64,000 bases of DNA, from the NCBI RefSeq assembly GCF_022968395.1, contig NZ_JALJQZ010000022.1:1-64000 (forward strand), given 5' to 3'. This document shows, piece by piece, positions 55,328 through 63,622 of this stretch. The translations under genes and the position numbers were made by a program. Position 1 is the stretch's first letter. Each line of letters opens with the position of its first letter. Below the pieces are notes generated by a model. That model was not told the origin of the DNA and searched no databases. It worked only from the letters and a program-made list of their open reading frames with translations. This stretch comes from Affinirhizobium lemnae (GTDB taxonomy: Bacteria; Pseudomonadota; Alphaproteobacteria; Rhizobiales; Rhizobiaceae).

Positions 55328-55534
55328 GAGAGGCCGGGCGTTGGGTGGAAATCCACCCGGCAAATGGTGTGCATGGGTGGAAAATCACCCATTCGCAGAT
55401 TGTCTGGCGCGTGCCTCCCGATCGCTCGTCGTATTTCCGTTGTATTGCGAATCCGTGCGACAAAAATTCCGCGCATCTGGCAGGCGTGGAGGAGAACCGT
55501 CTGCTGGCTTGACCATTTACGGGAGGATGATCGG

Positions 55535-56506
55535 ATGAAGTTTCTCAAATCCATTCTGGCCGCTGGCCTGATGACGGGCCTTTTTGCCGCAAGCAGCGCC
55601 AGCGCGCAGTTTCCGGAACGTACGATCACGCTCGTCGTGCCATTCGCGGCGGGTGGCTCAACGGATGTGGTTGCTCGCGTCATCGCCGAGCGCATGTCTG
55701 CCGATCTTGGTCAGCAGGTCATCATCCAGAACGTCGCGGGCGCTGGCGGAAGCCTGGGTGCGGCCAACGTTTCGCGTGCCGAACCGGATGGCTATACCAT
55801 TCTCATGGGAACCGTCGCCACTCATGCACTGAACCCGCTGATGCTGAAGACCAAGCCTTACGATGCCGAAAAGGACTTTGCACCGGTCTCGCTGCTGGTG
55901 GTCGTTCCGAACGTGCTGGTCGTCAATCCACAGCTTCCCGTCAAGAATGTTGCCGAACTGCTGGCGCTTCTGAAGGCTAATCCGGACAAGTACAGCTATG
56001 CCTCGTCCGGCAATGGAACGCCGCTGCATCTGTCGGGCCTGCTGTTCAACAGCATGGCGGGCGTCAACATGCAGCACGTACCATACAAGGGTGCCGGTCC
56101 TGCACTGAACGATGTCATCGGCAACCAGGTGCCGATCATGTTCGACAACCTTCCGTCCTCTTCTGGTCACATCAAGGCCGGAACACTGCGTGCCCTCGCC
56201 GTCACCACATCACAGCGCGCACCCTCCTTCCCGGATATTCCGACCATGGCTGAGGCAGGCATCCCGGGCTATGAGACCTATACCTGGAACGCTCTCTTTG
56301 CTCCCAAGGGCACGCCCAAGCCCGTGGTGGACCGCCTGAACGCAGCCGCGAAGGCAGCGCTCGCAACGCCAGCCGTGGCCGACCGCATGAAGGAGTTCAG
56401 CGCCTCCATCGTTGCCTCCACGCCGGAGCAACTGGGCGACCATGTGAAGGCCGAGCTCGCGAAATGGGCACCCATCGTCAAGAGCGCCAATGTGACGATG
56501 GATTAA
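55535..56506 (+). CDS. Bug/TctC-family periplasmic solute receptor
   Basis: 323 residues. The signal peptide is MKFLKSILAAGLMTGLFAASSASA. The mature protein follows the tripartite tricarboxylate transporter receptor family: FPERTITLVVPFAAGGSTDVVAR, IIQNVAGAGGSLGAA, EPDGYTILMGTVATHALNP, VPYKGAGPALNDVIGNQV and MAEAGIPGYETYTWNALFAP. It would bind a small carboxylate. GGGAGG precedes the ATG at 55535. No TctA/TctB membrane genes are nearby, so it is an orphan receptor. Confidence 0.92.
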   Translation: MKFLKSILAAGLMTGLFAASSASAQFPERTITLVVPFAAGGSTDVVARVIAERMSADLGQQVIIQNVAGAGGSLGAANVSRAEPDGYTILMGTVATHALNPLMLKTKPYDAEKDFAPVSLLVVVPNVLVVNPQLPVKNVAELLALLKANPDKYSYASSGNGTPLHLSGLLFNSMAGVNMQHVPYKGAGPALNDVIGNQVPIMFDNLPSSSGHIKAGTLRALAVTTSQRAPSFPDIPTMAEAGIPGYETYTWNALFAPKGTPKPVVDRLNAAAKAALATPAVADRMKEFSASIVASTPEQLGDHVKAELAKWAPIVKSANVTMD

Positions 56507-56523
56507 GTCTACGACGCTCAACG

Positions 56524-56564
56524 AAAAGGCCAGAGAGACAGCTTACGCCACCTCTCTGGCTTCT
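56524..56564. terminator. Bidirectional terminator between the Bug receptor and flavoprotein genes
   Basis: GCCAGAGAG (56529-56537) pairs with CTCTCTGGC (56552-56560), 9 bp, with A- and T-rich flanks, between convergent genes. Confidence 0.75.
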
Positions 56565-56569
56565 CCTGC

Positions 56570-58213
56570 TCAGGCTGCCGCATGTCGTCCCGCGATGCGG
56601 CCCGAAAACAGGCAGCCGCCGAGAAATGTTCCTTCCAGCGCATTGTACCCGTGCAGGCCGCCCCCGCCGAAACCTGCGGCCTCGCCAACCGCATAAAGCC
56701 CCGGCACAACCTCGCCATTCGCACCCAGCACGCGCGCATTGAGATCGGTGTGGATGCCGCCAAGCGTCTTTCGCGTCAGGATATGCAGACGCACGGCAAT
56801 GAGCGGGCCTGCTGCCGGATCGAGCAAACGATGCGGCTTTGCCGTGCGCATCAATTTGTCGCCGAGATAGTTTCGGGCGCCGCGTATGGCAGTGACCTGC
56901 GCATCCTTTGAAAAGCGATTGAGAATTTCACGGTCTCGCGCCTCGATCTGCTGGCGAATACGCGAAGGATCCAGCCTGTTTTCACCGGTCAGCCTGTTCA
57001 TGCCCGCAACCAGCTCTTCCAGCGAGTTGCGCACCACGAAATCCTCCCCCTTGTCCATGAAGGCCTGAACAGGCGCAGGAGGCTCCTTGCCGATGCGCTT
57101 CAACAGAAGCCGGATATTCTTACCCGTCAGATCCGGGTTCTGCTCAGATCCTGAAAGGGCAAACTCCTTCTTGATGATCGCCTTGGTGAGGATGAACCAG
57201 CTGTAATCCGATCCCCGATCTCGCAAAATCTTCAACGTGCCGAGCGTATCGAATCCCGGCAAGGCGGGCGCAGGCAGGCGGTCCCCATTCGCATCGCACC
57301 AGAAGGAGGATGGCCCCGGCAGAATGCGGATGCCGTGGTTGGGCCAAATCGGATCCCAGTTCCGCAAACCCTCCGTATAATGCCACATGCGGTCCGGATT
57401 GATGACTGCGCCGCCGCTTGCCTGCGTGATCCCGATCATACGGCCATCAACATGGTGAGGCACACCGCTGACCATGCTCTGCGGTGGCTCACCCAGCCTC
57501 TCGCGGGGCCAGTTGCGCCGGACGAGGTCGTGATTTCCACCGATGCCACCCGATGCGACGATGACGGCACCGGCAGTGAATTCGAAGGACCCCACAGCCT
57601 CGCGCGAACTCTTCTTCCCGCGCAAGACCGGATCATCCGCGAGAATGGTGCCGGACGCGCCGGTGATGCGCCCCGCTTGACTGACGAGGTTATCAACCTG
57701 ATGGCGGAATTTGAATGTCAGGAGACCTTTTTCCGCATCGGCCTCAGCGCGCTTGACGAAGGGTTCGATGACGCCCGGCCCGGTTCCCCAGGTTACATGA
57801 AAGCGCGGAACCGAGTTTCCATGCCCATGCGCGTGGGAGCCGCCGCGCTCCGCCCAGCCGACAACCGGGAACCAGCGCATGCCCATCTGGTGCAGCCATG
57901 CCCGCTTTTCGCCTGCCGCAAATTGCAGATAGGCTTCGGCCCACAGCCGCGGCCAGTGATCTTCCGGCCTGTCGAATCCTGCTGAACCCATCCAGTCCTG
58001 ACGGGCAAGGTCCAGACTGTCGCGAATGCGCATCCGCCGCTGTTCCGGGCTATCGACAAAGAACAGGCCACCCAGCGACCAGAAAGCCTGTCCACCGAGA
58101 TTTTGCGGCCCCTCCTGATCGATCAGGCAAACGCGCTTGCCTGCGGCGGTGGCTTCCGTTGCTGCGACCAGACCCGCCAGACCGCCGCCTACGACGATGA
58201 CATCAAACTCCAC
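56570..58213 (-). CDS. FAD-dependent dehydrogenase (FAD_binding_2, KstD/FrdA-like)
   Basis: 547 residues. The start is GTG at 58213 (EFDVIVVGGGLAGLVAATEA), since GGAGGGAG lies 7 bases upstream; an ATG at 58240 would place that site inside the gene. FAD Rossmann motif at the N terminus, FTAGAVIVASGGIGGNHDLV in the middle and TLGGIHTDLNARVLG with PGLYAVGEAAGFGGGGLHG at the end define the flavoprotein family of fumarate reductases and ketosteroid dehydrogenases. The substrate is unknown; no steroid or fumarate genes are close. Confidence 0.9.
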   Translation of the reverse strand: MEFDVIVVGGGLAGLVAATEATAAGKRVCLIDQEGPQNLGGQAFWSLGGLFFVDSPEQRRMRIRDSLDLARQDWMGSAGFDRPEDHWPRLWAEAYLQFAAGEKRAWLHQMGMRWFPVVGWAERGGSHAHGHGNSVPRFHVTWGTGPGVIEPFVKRAEADAEKGLLTFKFRHQVDNLVSQAGRITGASGTILADDPVLRGKKSSREAVGSFEFTAGAVIVASGGIGGNHDLVRRNWPRERLGEPPQSMVSGVPHHVDGRMIGITQASGGAVINPDRMWHYTEGLRNWDPIWPNHGIRILPGPSSFWCDANGDRLPAPALPGFDTLGTLKILRDRGSDYSWFILTKAIIKKEFALSGSEQNPDLTGKNIRLLLKRIGKEPPAPVQAFMDKGEDFVVRNSLEELVAGMNRLTGENRLDPSRIRQQIEARDREILNRFSKDAQVTAIRGARNYLGDKLMRTAKPHRLLDPAAGPLIAVRLHILTRKTLGGIHTDLNARVLGANGEVVPGLYAVGEAAGFGGGGLHGYNALEGTFLGGCLFSGRIAGRHAAA

Positions 58214-58320
58214 GGTGAATCTCCCTCCCCGGATTTCCATTTACTCTTACGCAAACGTCAATCGAGGGCAAGGGGCAGACGGGGAGCCAAATGCGTTTCG
58301 AAAACTGCTTATTTAGCGAA

Positions 58321-59352
58321 TTATCTTTCGGTGAGCTTCAGCTCGATACGGCGGTTCTGCGACCGTGCTTCGGGCGTTTCGCCCTCGGCAATCGGCTGAA
58401 ACTGGCCGAAGCCTGCTGCCACCAGACGATTGGCGGGCACACCCTTCGAGATCAGATATTTGACGACAGAGGTCGCACGCGCAGAAGAAAGCTCCCAATT
58501 ATCGCGATAGCGGCCGTTACCGCTCAACGGCGCATTGTCCGTATGACCGTCGACACGCAGAACCCAGTTGATTTCCGCGGGAATTTCCTGTGCAAGTTCC
58601 AGAAGTGCGGTCGCGAGCTTGTCCATTTCGGCGCGGCCGCGGTCATCGAGATCGGATCCGCCAACGGGAAACAGAACTTCCGACTGGAACACGAAGCGGT
58701 CTCCGACAATACGGATATTCTGGCGGTCGGATAGAATTTCCCGCAACCGACCGAAGAAATCGGAACGGTAGCGGTTGAGTTCCTGAACGCGCTGGGCAAG
58801 CGCCACATTCAGGCGCCGACCGAGATCGGCAATCTTCGCCTGCGAATTCTGGTCTCGCGCTTCGGAGGCCTGAAGCGCCGCTTCCACAGCGGCGATCTGC
58901 GCCCGCAAGGCAGCAATCTGCTGATTGAGCAGTTCGACCTGGCTCATGGCGCGCGCACTTGCCTGCTGCTCCTGATTGAGCTGTTCGGTCAGCGTACCGA
59001 TCCGGGCATTGGCCGCTTCACTGGAACCGGCCCCGCGATCAAGAAGCGCCTGAAGCCGAGAGCGTTCCGTTTCAGATGCCGAGAGCGAGGCCTGAAGATT
59101 GGCCAGCACATCCTCGGCATCCTGCTTGCCGCTCTTTTCAAGCGCCAGCAATTCGGTCAATTCGGCAATCTGGCTGTTCAGGCGCGTCAGGACCTCATCG
59201 CGACCCGTGATCTCCCGACCGAGAATAAACTGGGCCAGCACGAACACCGTGAGGAGAAACATGATGGCGAGCAGCAGCGTCGACAGCGCATCGACAAAGC
59301 CCGGCCAGTAATCGACCCCGCGCTCGCGGCGCCGGTTGCGACCTAGCGCCAT
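58321..59352 (-). CDS. MotB/OmpA-like stator protein with coiled coil
   Basis: 343 residues. A basic N terminus is followed by one membrane span (about 18-42) with Asp21 in WPGFVDALSTLLLAIMFLL, the position of the ion-binding aspartate of MotB. A long periplasmic coiled coil (about 55-200, many Ala, Gln, Glu) leads to an OmpA/MotB peptidoglycan-binding domain (RIVGDRFVFQSEVLFPVGG, VLRVDGHTDNAPLSG, NWELSSARATSVVKYLIS, NRLVAAGFGQFQPI). With the next gene it makes a complete ion-driven motor pair of unknown output. GGGGAG precedes the ATG, 3 bases behind the partner's stop. Confidence 0.88.
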   Translation of the reverse strand: MALGRNRRRERGVDYWPGFVDALSTLLLAIMFLLTVFVLAQFILGREITGRDEVLTRLNSQIAELTELLALEKSGKQDAEDVLANLQASLSASETERSRLQALLDRGAGSSEAANARIGTLTEQLNQEQQASARAMSQVELLNQQIAALRAQIAAVEAALQASEARDQNSQAKIADLGRRLNVALAQRVQELNRYRSDFFGRLREILSDRQNIRIVGDRFVFQSEVLFPVGGSDLDDRGRAEMDKLATALLELAQEIPAEINWVLRVDGHTDNAPLSGNGRYRDNWELSSARATSVVKYLISKGVPANRLVAAGFGQFQPIAEGETPEARSQNRRIELKLTER

Positions 59353-59355
59353 GGC

Positions 59356-60411
59356 TTATTTCTCCCCGATCTTGTCGGAAAGCCGATCGAGCGCGCGGCG
59401 CATGGCTTTGGCCTCGTCCTGCTGCGCCTCGATCCAATCGCGCAGCATCTGCTGCTCGTTGCGCATGTTCTTGACCAGCCCCTGAATGCTTTCGGCAAGC
59501 TGGCTGATGGCTGCCATGGAGCGTTCCGATTGCGCGCCTGCATCGCCAGGCACCTGCCCCTTCGCCTGAAGCGCAACCAGCTTGCGCAGCTGCTCCACCA
59601 TGCGGCGCAGCTCGTCCGAAGACGGCTGGCCGGACACGTCGGCAACGGCGTTCTCGGAATTCACGTCGGTGACGGAAGACAGCCAGTTCTCCAGCTCCGT
59701 ATAGAAGCGGTTCTGAGCGCGCCCGGCCTGGAGATCGAGAAAGCCGAGGATCAGCGAGCCGGAAAGACCAAGTAGCGAGGACGAGAATGCTGTGCCCATG
59801 CCGGATAGCGGCGCCGTCAGGCCACTTTTCAGCGCCGTCAGGATGTCATTGTTGTTGCCGGAATTCGGGTCGAGACCCTGGATGACCTCGCTGATCGAGC
59901 CGATCGTTCCAATCAATCCCCAGAAGGTGCCGAGAAGGCCGAGAAACACCAGCAGGCCGATGAGATAGCGGGATATATCCCGCGTTTCATCCAGTCGCGT
60001 CCCGATGGAATCGAGGATCGACCGCAAGACATTGGCAGACAGCGCCACGTGGCGGCTACGCCCCAGAAGCGCGCGCATGGGTGCCAGCAAACGCGGCTCC
60101 TTGCCAACCCGGTCGGCGCTGCCGGCTGCACGGAAGGAATTGAACCAGCGCACTTCCGGAATGAGGCTGATGACCTGGCTGAAGATCAGGATGATGCCGA
60201 TGCCCAGCACACCGAGAATGAGCCCGTTCAGACCCGGATTGGTCATGAATGCCGTATGCGCCTGCCGATAAAGGATAGCAGCAATGAAGCCGATGATGAT
60301 CAGGAAGATCACCATGGTCCAGATGAAGGGAAGCGGATTGGAAAGTTTGTACCCGTGGTGCCGGGGCGCCAGTTCAGTCCCGTTCACATCTTCCAGGGTA
60401 TCATTCGCCAT
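59356..60411 (-). CDS. MotA/TolQ/ExbB-like proton channel protein
   Basis: 351 residues. Membrane segments at about 28-48, 63-83, 150-172 and 205-232. The MotA_ExbB core is YLIGLLVFLGLLGTFWGLIG and LSGMGTAFSSSLLGLSGSLI, the pore-lining helices of the family. The C-terminal 100 residues form a cytoplasmic coiled coil (QLRKLVALQAKGQ, LAESIQGLVKNMRNEQQMLRDWIEAQQDEAK). There is no large MotA cytoplasmic loop for FliG, so it is not a normal flagellar stator. GGAGG precedes the ATG at 60411; an earlier GTG overlaps that site. It forms an operon with the MotB-like gene. Confidence 0.88.
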   Translation of the reverse strand: MANDTLEDVNGTELAPRHHGYKLSNPLPFIWTMVIFLIIIGFIAAILYRQAHTAFMTNPGLNGLILGVLGIGIILIFSQVISLIPEVRWFNSFRAAGSADRVGKEPRLLAPMRALLGRSRHVALSANVLRSILDSIGTRLDETRDISRYLIGLLVFLGLLGTFWGLIGTIGSISEVIQGLDPNSGNNNDILTALKSGLTAPLSGMGTAFSSSLLGLSGSLILGFLDLQAGRAQNRFYTELENWLSSVTDVNSENAVADVSGQPSSDELRRMVEQLRKLVALQAKGQVPGDAGAQSERSMAAISQLAESIQGLVKNMRNEQQMLRDWIEAQQDEAKAMRRALDRLSDKIGEK

Positions 60412-60546
60412 GATGCACGCAACCTCCACGCAACAGTGGTGCGGAGGCTATTTCAAAAATGAGACAAATTGAAGTGATGCTCTCAGGCATTGAGCAGGTT
60501 ATCCCGCCCGTTCGAATGATCCCCGAGTGAATATCGGAAAAATCCG

Positions 60547-60683
60547 CTACAGCGCGGCGCGTTCGATTGAACGCGCGAACGACGCTGTAAGACTTTGACT
60601 TGATGCATGTACGTTCCGCTCAACCGAATCCGGTTGAGCGCGACATGCATTAGGATCTTCGGCCTGCCAACCGGGCCGAAGAT
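60547..60683. repeat. Intergenic mosaic of three hairpins (RIME-like)
   Basis: Three adjacent inverted repeats. The first is 60547-60590, TACAGCG...CGCTGTA enclosing GCGCGTTC-GATT-GAACGCGC. The second is 60603-60650, ATGCATGT...ACATGCAT enclosing GCTCAACCG-AATC-CGGTTGAGC. The third is 60655-60683, ATCTTCGGCC...GGCCGAAGAT. The ATGCATGT-type arms resemble palindromic intergenic elements repeated in rhizobial genomes. No coding frame. Confidence 0.65.
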
Positions 60684-60717
60684 ATTTCAGACGCCCAGGT
60701 CTTGGCGTCGTCGCGAA

Positions 60718-61518
60718 TCAGCGCGTCGGCACCGGACGGTTTGTCACTTCCAGCAATTGCTTCTGGATCAATTCGTTACCTGCAACGACCGTGCCATCTT
60801 CCAGCATGTCGGTGCCGCCCTTGAGCGTAGAGGTGAAGCCACCCGCCTCACGGATGAGGATCAGACCGGCAGCGATATCCCACGGAGAAAGGCCCACTTC
60901 CCAGAAGCCGTCGATACGGCCTGCTGCCACATAGGCCAGATCGAGAGCGGCTGCGCCGAAACGGCGAACGCCGGAAACTTCTCCCATGACATGGCGCAGT
61001 TCGACCAGGAACTTGCCGTGATTACCGCGACCCAGATGCGGCATGCCGCAGCCGATGACGCAATCGGAAAGGACGCGGCGGGCCGCCACGCGAATGCGAC
61101 GATCGTTGAGGAATGCGCCGCCGCCCTTTTCCGCCGTGAACAGCTCATCCGTTGCCGGGTTGAAAATGACACCGGCAACAATTTCGCCGTCCCGCTCCAG
61201 TGCGATGGAAACCGCAAACTGTGGAATGCCGTGCAGAAAGTTTGTGGTGCCATCGAGCGGATCGACGATCCAGCGATGCGCACCGTCCGTGCCCTTGATC
61301 TCCTGGCTCTCCTCGCCTAGAAAACCGTAGGTCGGGCGGGACTTCATCAGCTCGTCATAGACGATCTTCTCCGCCTTCAGGTCTGCCTGCGAAACGAAGT
61401 CGCCCGGGCCCTTGACCGACACCTGCAGGTTCTGCACTTCGCCAAAATCGCGGGCAAGTGACTTGCCGGCTTTCATTGCTGCCTGAACCATGACGTTGAG
61501 AAGGGCGGAGCGAGCCAT
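60718..61518 (-). CDS. suhB: Inositol-1-monophosphatase SuhB
   Basis: 266 residues. The Mg sites are intact: GEESQEIKG, WIVDPLDGTTNFLHG and GLSPWDIAAGLILIREAGG. SuhB removes phosphate from inositol-1-phosphate and, in enterobacteria, also joins transcription complexes. AAGGAT precedes the ATG. It lies behind the Sel1-repeat gene on the same strand, with a 156-base gap. Confidence 0.94.
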   Translation of the reverse strand: MARSALLNVMVQAAMKAGKSLARDFGEVQNLQVSVKGPGDFVSQADLKAEKIVYDELMKSRPTYGFLGEESQEIKGTDGAHRWIVDPLDGTTNFLHGIPQFAVSIALERDGEIVAGVIFNPATDELFTAEKGGGAFLNDRRIRVAARRVLSDCVIGCGMPHLGRGNHGKFLVELRHVMGEVSGVRRFGAAALDLAYVAAGRIDGFWEVGLSPWDIAAGLILIREAGGFTSTLKGGTDMLEDGTVVAGNELIQKQLLEVTNRPVPTR

Positions 61519-61674
61519 CGGATAATCCTTGGGTAAACGGCGTGTGTTCCCGATCCATCAGGGAACGAAACTTGGCGAATTTTTGTGAATAGGCGCGTTC
61601 AGAACCACAAAACCGGCTGAAATTCAAGTGCGACCGGAGTTTTGCTCGGCGCAAGGGTTAAGATGCGCCCTTCG

Positions 61675-62811
61675 TCATGGCTTCTGCGCGCCTCTCCGGA
61701 AACGGTTTGCGGCATCAATGGCCTGTTTCTGCTGCTCGTCATTGATGCCGAGATAGAAGTCTTCCAGTACAGGATCGGAGAGCCCCGCGCGTCGAGAAAG
61801 AACATACCATTTGGCCGCTTCCACCGGATTGGGACGCGTGCCAAGCGCATTGACATACATATGAGCGAGCTTGTTCTGCGCCACGACATTACCGCGCAAA
61901 GCTGCGATACGCAGCCATTCGAAGCCCTTGTCATAGTCGCGTTCGCCGCCGACACCGTTGACGAGCCAGATCCCCATGTCGAGTTGAGCGGTGTCGAACC
62001 CCGCCTTGGCGGCCCGCTCCAGCCATTCACGCGCCTTGGCCTTTTTCTCAGGCGGCACGTCCGGCAGTGATTGGTAAAGCTGGGCAACGGCATACTGGGA
62101 ATCGGCGACCCCCTGCCCGGCGGACTTCTCGTAAAACGGAAGCGCCAGCTGTAACCCCTTCTCACCGGGATTATCGGCCACAAGAAGCTGCGCCCAGTTG
62201 AATTGCGCCGAAGCATTGCCCGCCTCTGCCGCACGCCGCATGAAATCATCGGCCTTTGCCTTGTCGCGCGCCACATCCTTGCCGCGCATCAGCAGCAGTG
62301 CGTACTGGAACATGGCAGAGGGATCGCCGCGCTCGGCTGCCTGCTGATACCAGAAGGCTGCATTTTTCGGATCGCGCGGAATGCCCATTCCGCGCGTCAT
62401 CATCTCGGCCACCAGCGTCTGCGCAGCGGCATCTCCGGCCTCGGCGCGTGGAAGCGCCTTCTCCAGCGCCAATTGATAGAGACCGCGCTGGAAGGCGCCA
62501 TAAGCTTCATCGACCGGGCCGGTATAGGGCTTTTCCGGCGGAAGCGGCGGAAGTGTCGTCCCCATGCGCTGCAACAGCGAAATGCCGCTGGAGGGATAGG
62601 CTTCCACAGGCGGCTTGCCCTCTTCGCCGGCCTTTTCAGGCGGGCTTCCCTTTTGCAAGGTTCCGGCATTGTTCTCGACGGGACGTGTGACCGCTCGCTC
62701 CGAGGTCTGCGCGAGTGCCGGACCATAGAAGATCAGACCCGCCGCGGACAAGGCGAGGAAAAGGCGATGGTTCAGCAAATTGGACCTGATGGAACGGTGG
62801 TTGCGACGCAT
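61675..62811 (-). CDS. Exported Sel1-repeat (TPR-like) protein
   Basis: 378 residues from the ATG at 62811. A long signal peptide (to about residue 35, LSAAGLIFYGPALAQ) is followed by a Pro/Glu-rich linker and at least five Sel1 repeats between about 115 and 340 (AAAQTLVAEMMTRGMGIPRD, PSAMFQYALLLMRGKDVARD, SQYAVAQLYQSLPDVPPEKK, TAQLDMGIWLVNG, VAQNKLAHMYVNALG). Such proteins scaffold complexes in the periplasm or at the envelope. A TTG at 62823 overlaps the ThiE-like stop (TTGA) and could be the true, coupled start. Confidence 0.88.
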   Translation of the reverse strand: MRRNHRSIRSNLLNHRLFLALSAAGLIFYGPALAQTSERAVTRPVENNAGTLQKGSPPEKAGEEGKPPVEAYPSSGISLLQRMGTTLPPLPPEKPYTGPVDEAYGAFQRGLYQLALEKALPRAEAGDAAAQTLVAEMMTRGMGIPRDPKNAAFWYQQAAERGDPSAMFQYALLLMRGKDVARDKAKADDFMRRAAEAGNASAQFNWAQLLVADNPGEKGLQLALPFYEKSAGQGVADSQYAVAQLYQSLPDVPPEKKAKAREWLERAAKAGFDTAQLDMGIWLVNGVGGERDYDKGFEWLRIAALRGNVVAQNKLAHMYVNALGTRPNPVEAAKWYVLSRRAGLSDPVLEDFYLGINDEQQKQAIDAANRFRRGAQKP

Positions 62812-62819
62812 GTCGATGT

Positions 62820-63473
62820 TCAATCGTCAAACCGTGGCGCTTTTTCGTCCAAAACTGCGTTGACTTCGGCAACTGCGGCCGCCGCCCCGGCGGGATTATC
62901 GAATATTGCCGTACGAAGCGCCACGAACTCCGCACCCGATTCGGCCACGGCAACCACGGAGCCAACCTCTGTACCGCCCATGACGATGCAAGGGATCTCG
63001 ATCATCGATGCCCACCATTCGCCCAAAGCGACATTCTTAGGATGCGCTTCCGGCTTGATATCGCCATCCAGGCGCCCGAAAAAGATGTAGTCTGGACGCG
63101 CTTCGCCCACTTCCAGCGCCGTGTGCCGGTCCGTTGCTGTCGAAGAGCCGACGATCAGCTTCGGCGAGAACTTCTCCATGGCTTCGCTGAGTTCTTCCAT
63201 GGAGCCGCTCAGATGCAGTCCGTCGGCCTTGACCCGACCGGCAATGCGCGAATCGCCTGCAATCAGCGCAGCAGCACCGGCTGCCTGTACGATCGGCACA
63301 AGCTTTTCCGCACGCTTCTGGAACGCGCTGTCATTGCTGTCATATTGCGGCAGGATGACGGATGCGACGTCACCACCCCGAAGAGCATGACTCAGCTGTT
63401 CCGCCAGCGTGTCGTCGTCTTCCATGGTCGGCACGACCAGCACAAGACGGCAGCGATCTTCAGGAAGGGTCAT
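62820..63473 (-). CDS. ThiE-like thiamine phosphate synthase family protein
   Basis: 217 residues, TMP-synthase/TenI fold: CRLVLVVPTMED, VQAAGAAALIAGDSRIAGRVKADGLHLSGSMEEL, IVGSSTATDRHTALEVGEARPDYIFFG and IPCIVMGGTEVGSVVAVAESGAEFVALRTAIF. Several family motifs are altered (GLHLSGS for GVHLGQ-D, GSSTAT for GxSxH, FFGRLDGD for the pyrophosphate loop), so catalysis as true ThiE is uncertain. GGAG precedes the ATG. It overlaps the Sel1 gene start region and is probably co-transcribed with it. Confidence 0.8.
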   Translation of the reverse strand: MTLPEDRCRLVLVVPTMEDDDTLAEQLSHALRGGDVASVILPQYDSNDSAFQKRAEKLVPIVQAAGAAALIAGDSRIAGRVKADGLHLSGSMEELSEAMEKFSPKLIVGSSTATDRHTALEVGEARPDYIFFGRLDGDIKPEAHPKNVALGEWWASMIEIPCIVMGGTEVGSVVAVAESGAEFVALRTAIFDNPAGAAAAVAEVNAVLDEKAPRFDD

Positions 63474-63622
63474 TATCGGCTCCAGTTCATGTGGTAGACA
63501 GATAAGCGCCTTTACCGTTCAACATCGTCATACTCTGAAATGCAAGTTGATCCGGACAAGGCTCGTCATAGGTCAACGAGTCCGATAGACCGGACAGGCC
63601 CTTCAATCAACTGTCATCCCTC

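Noticed and set aside
58321..60411. Zorya-type phage defence (ZorA/ZorB)
   Set aside because: The MotA/MotB-like pair recalls ZorAB, but no ZorC, ZorD or ZorE gene is adjacent and the neighbours are ordinary metabolic genes.
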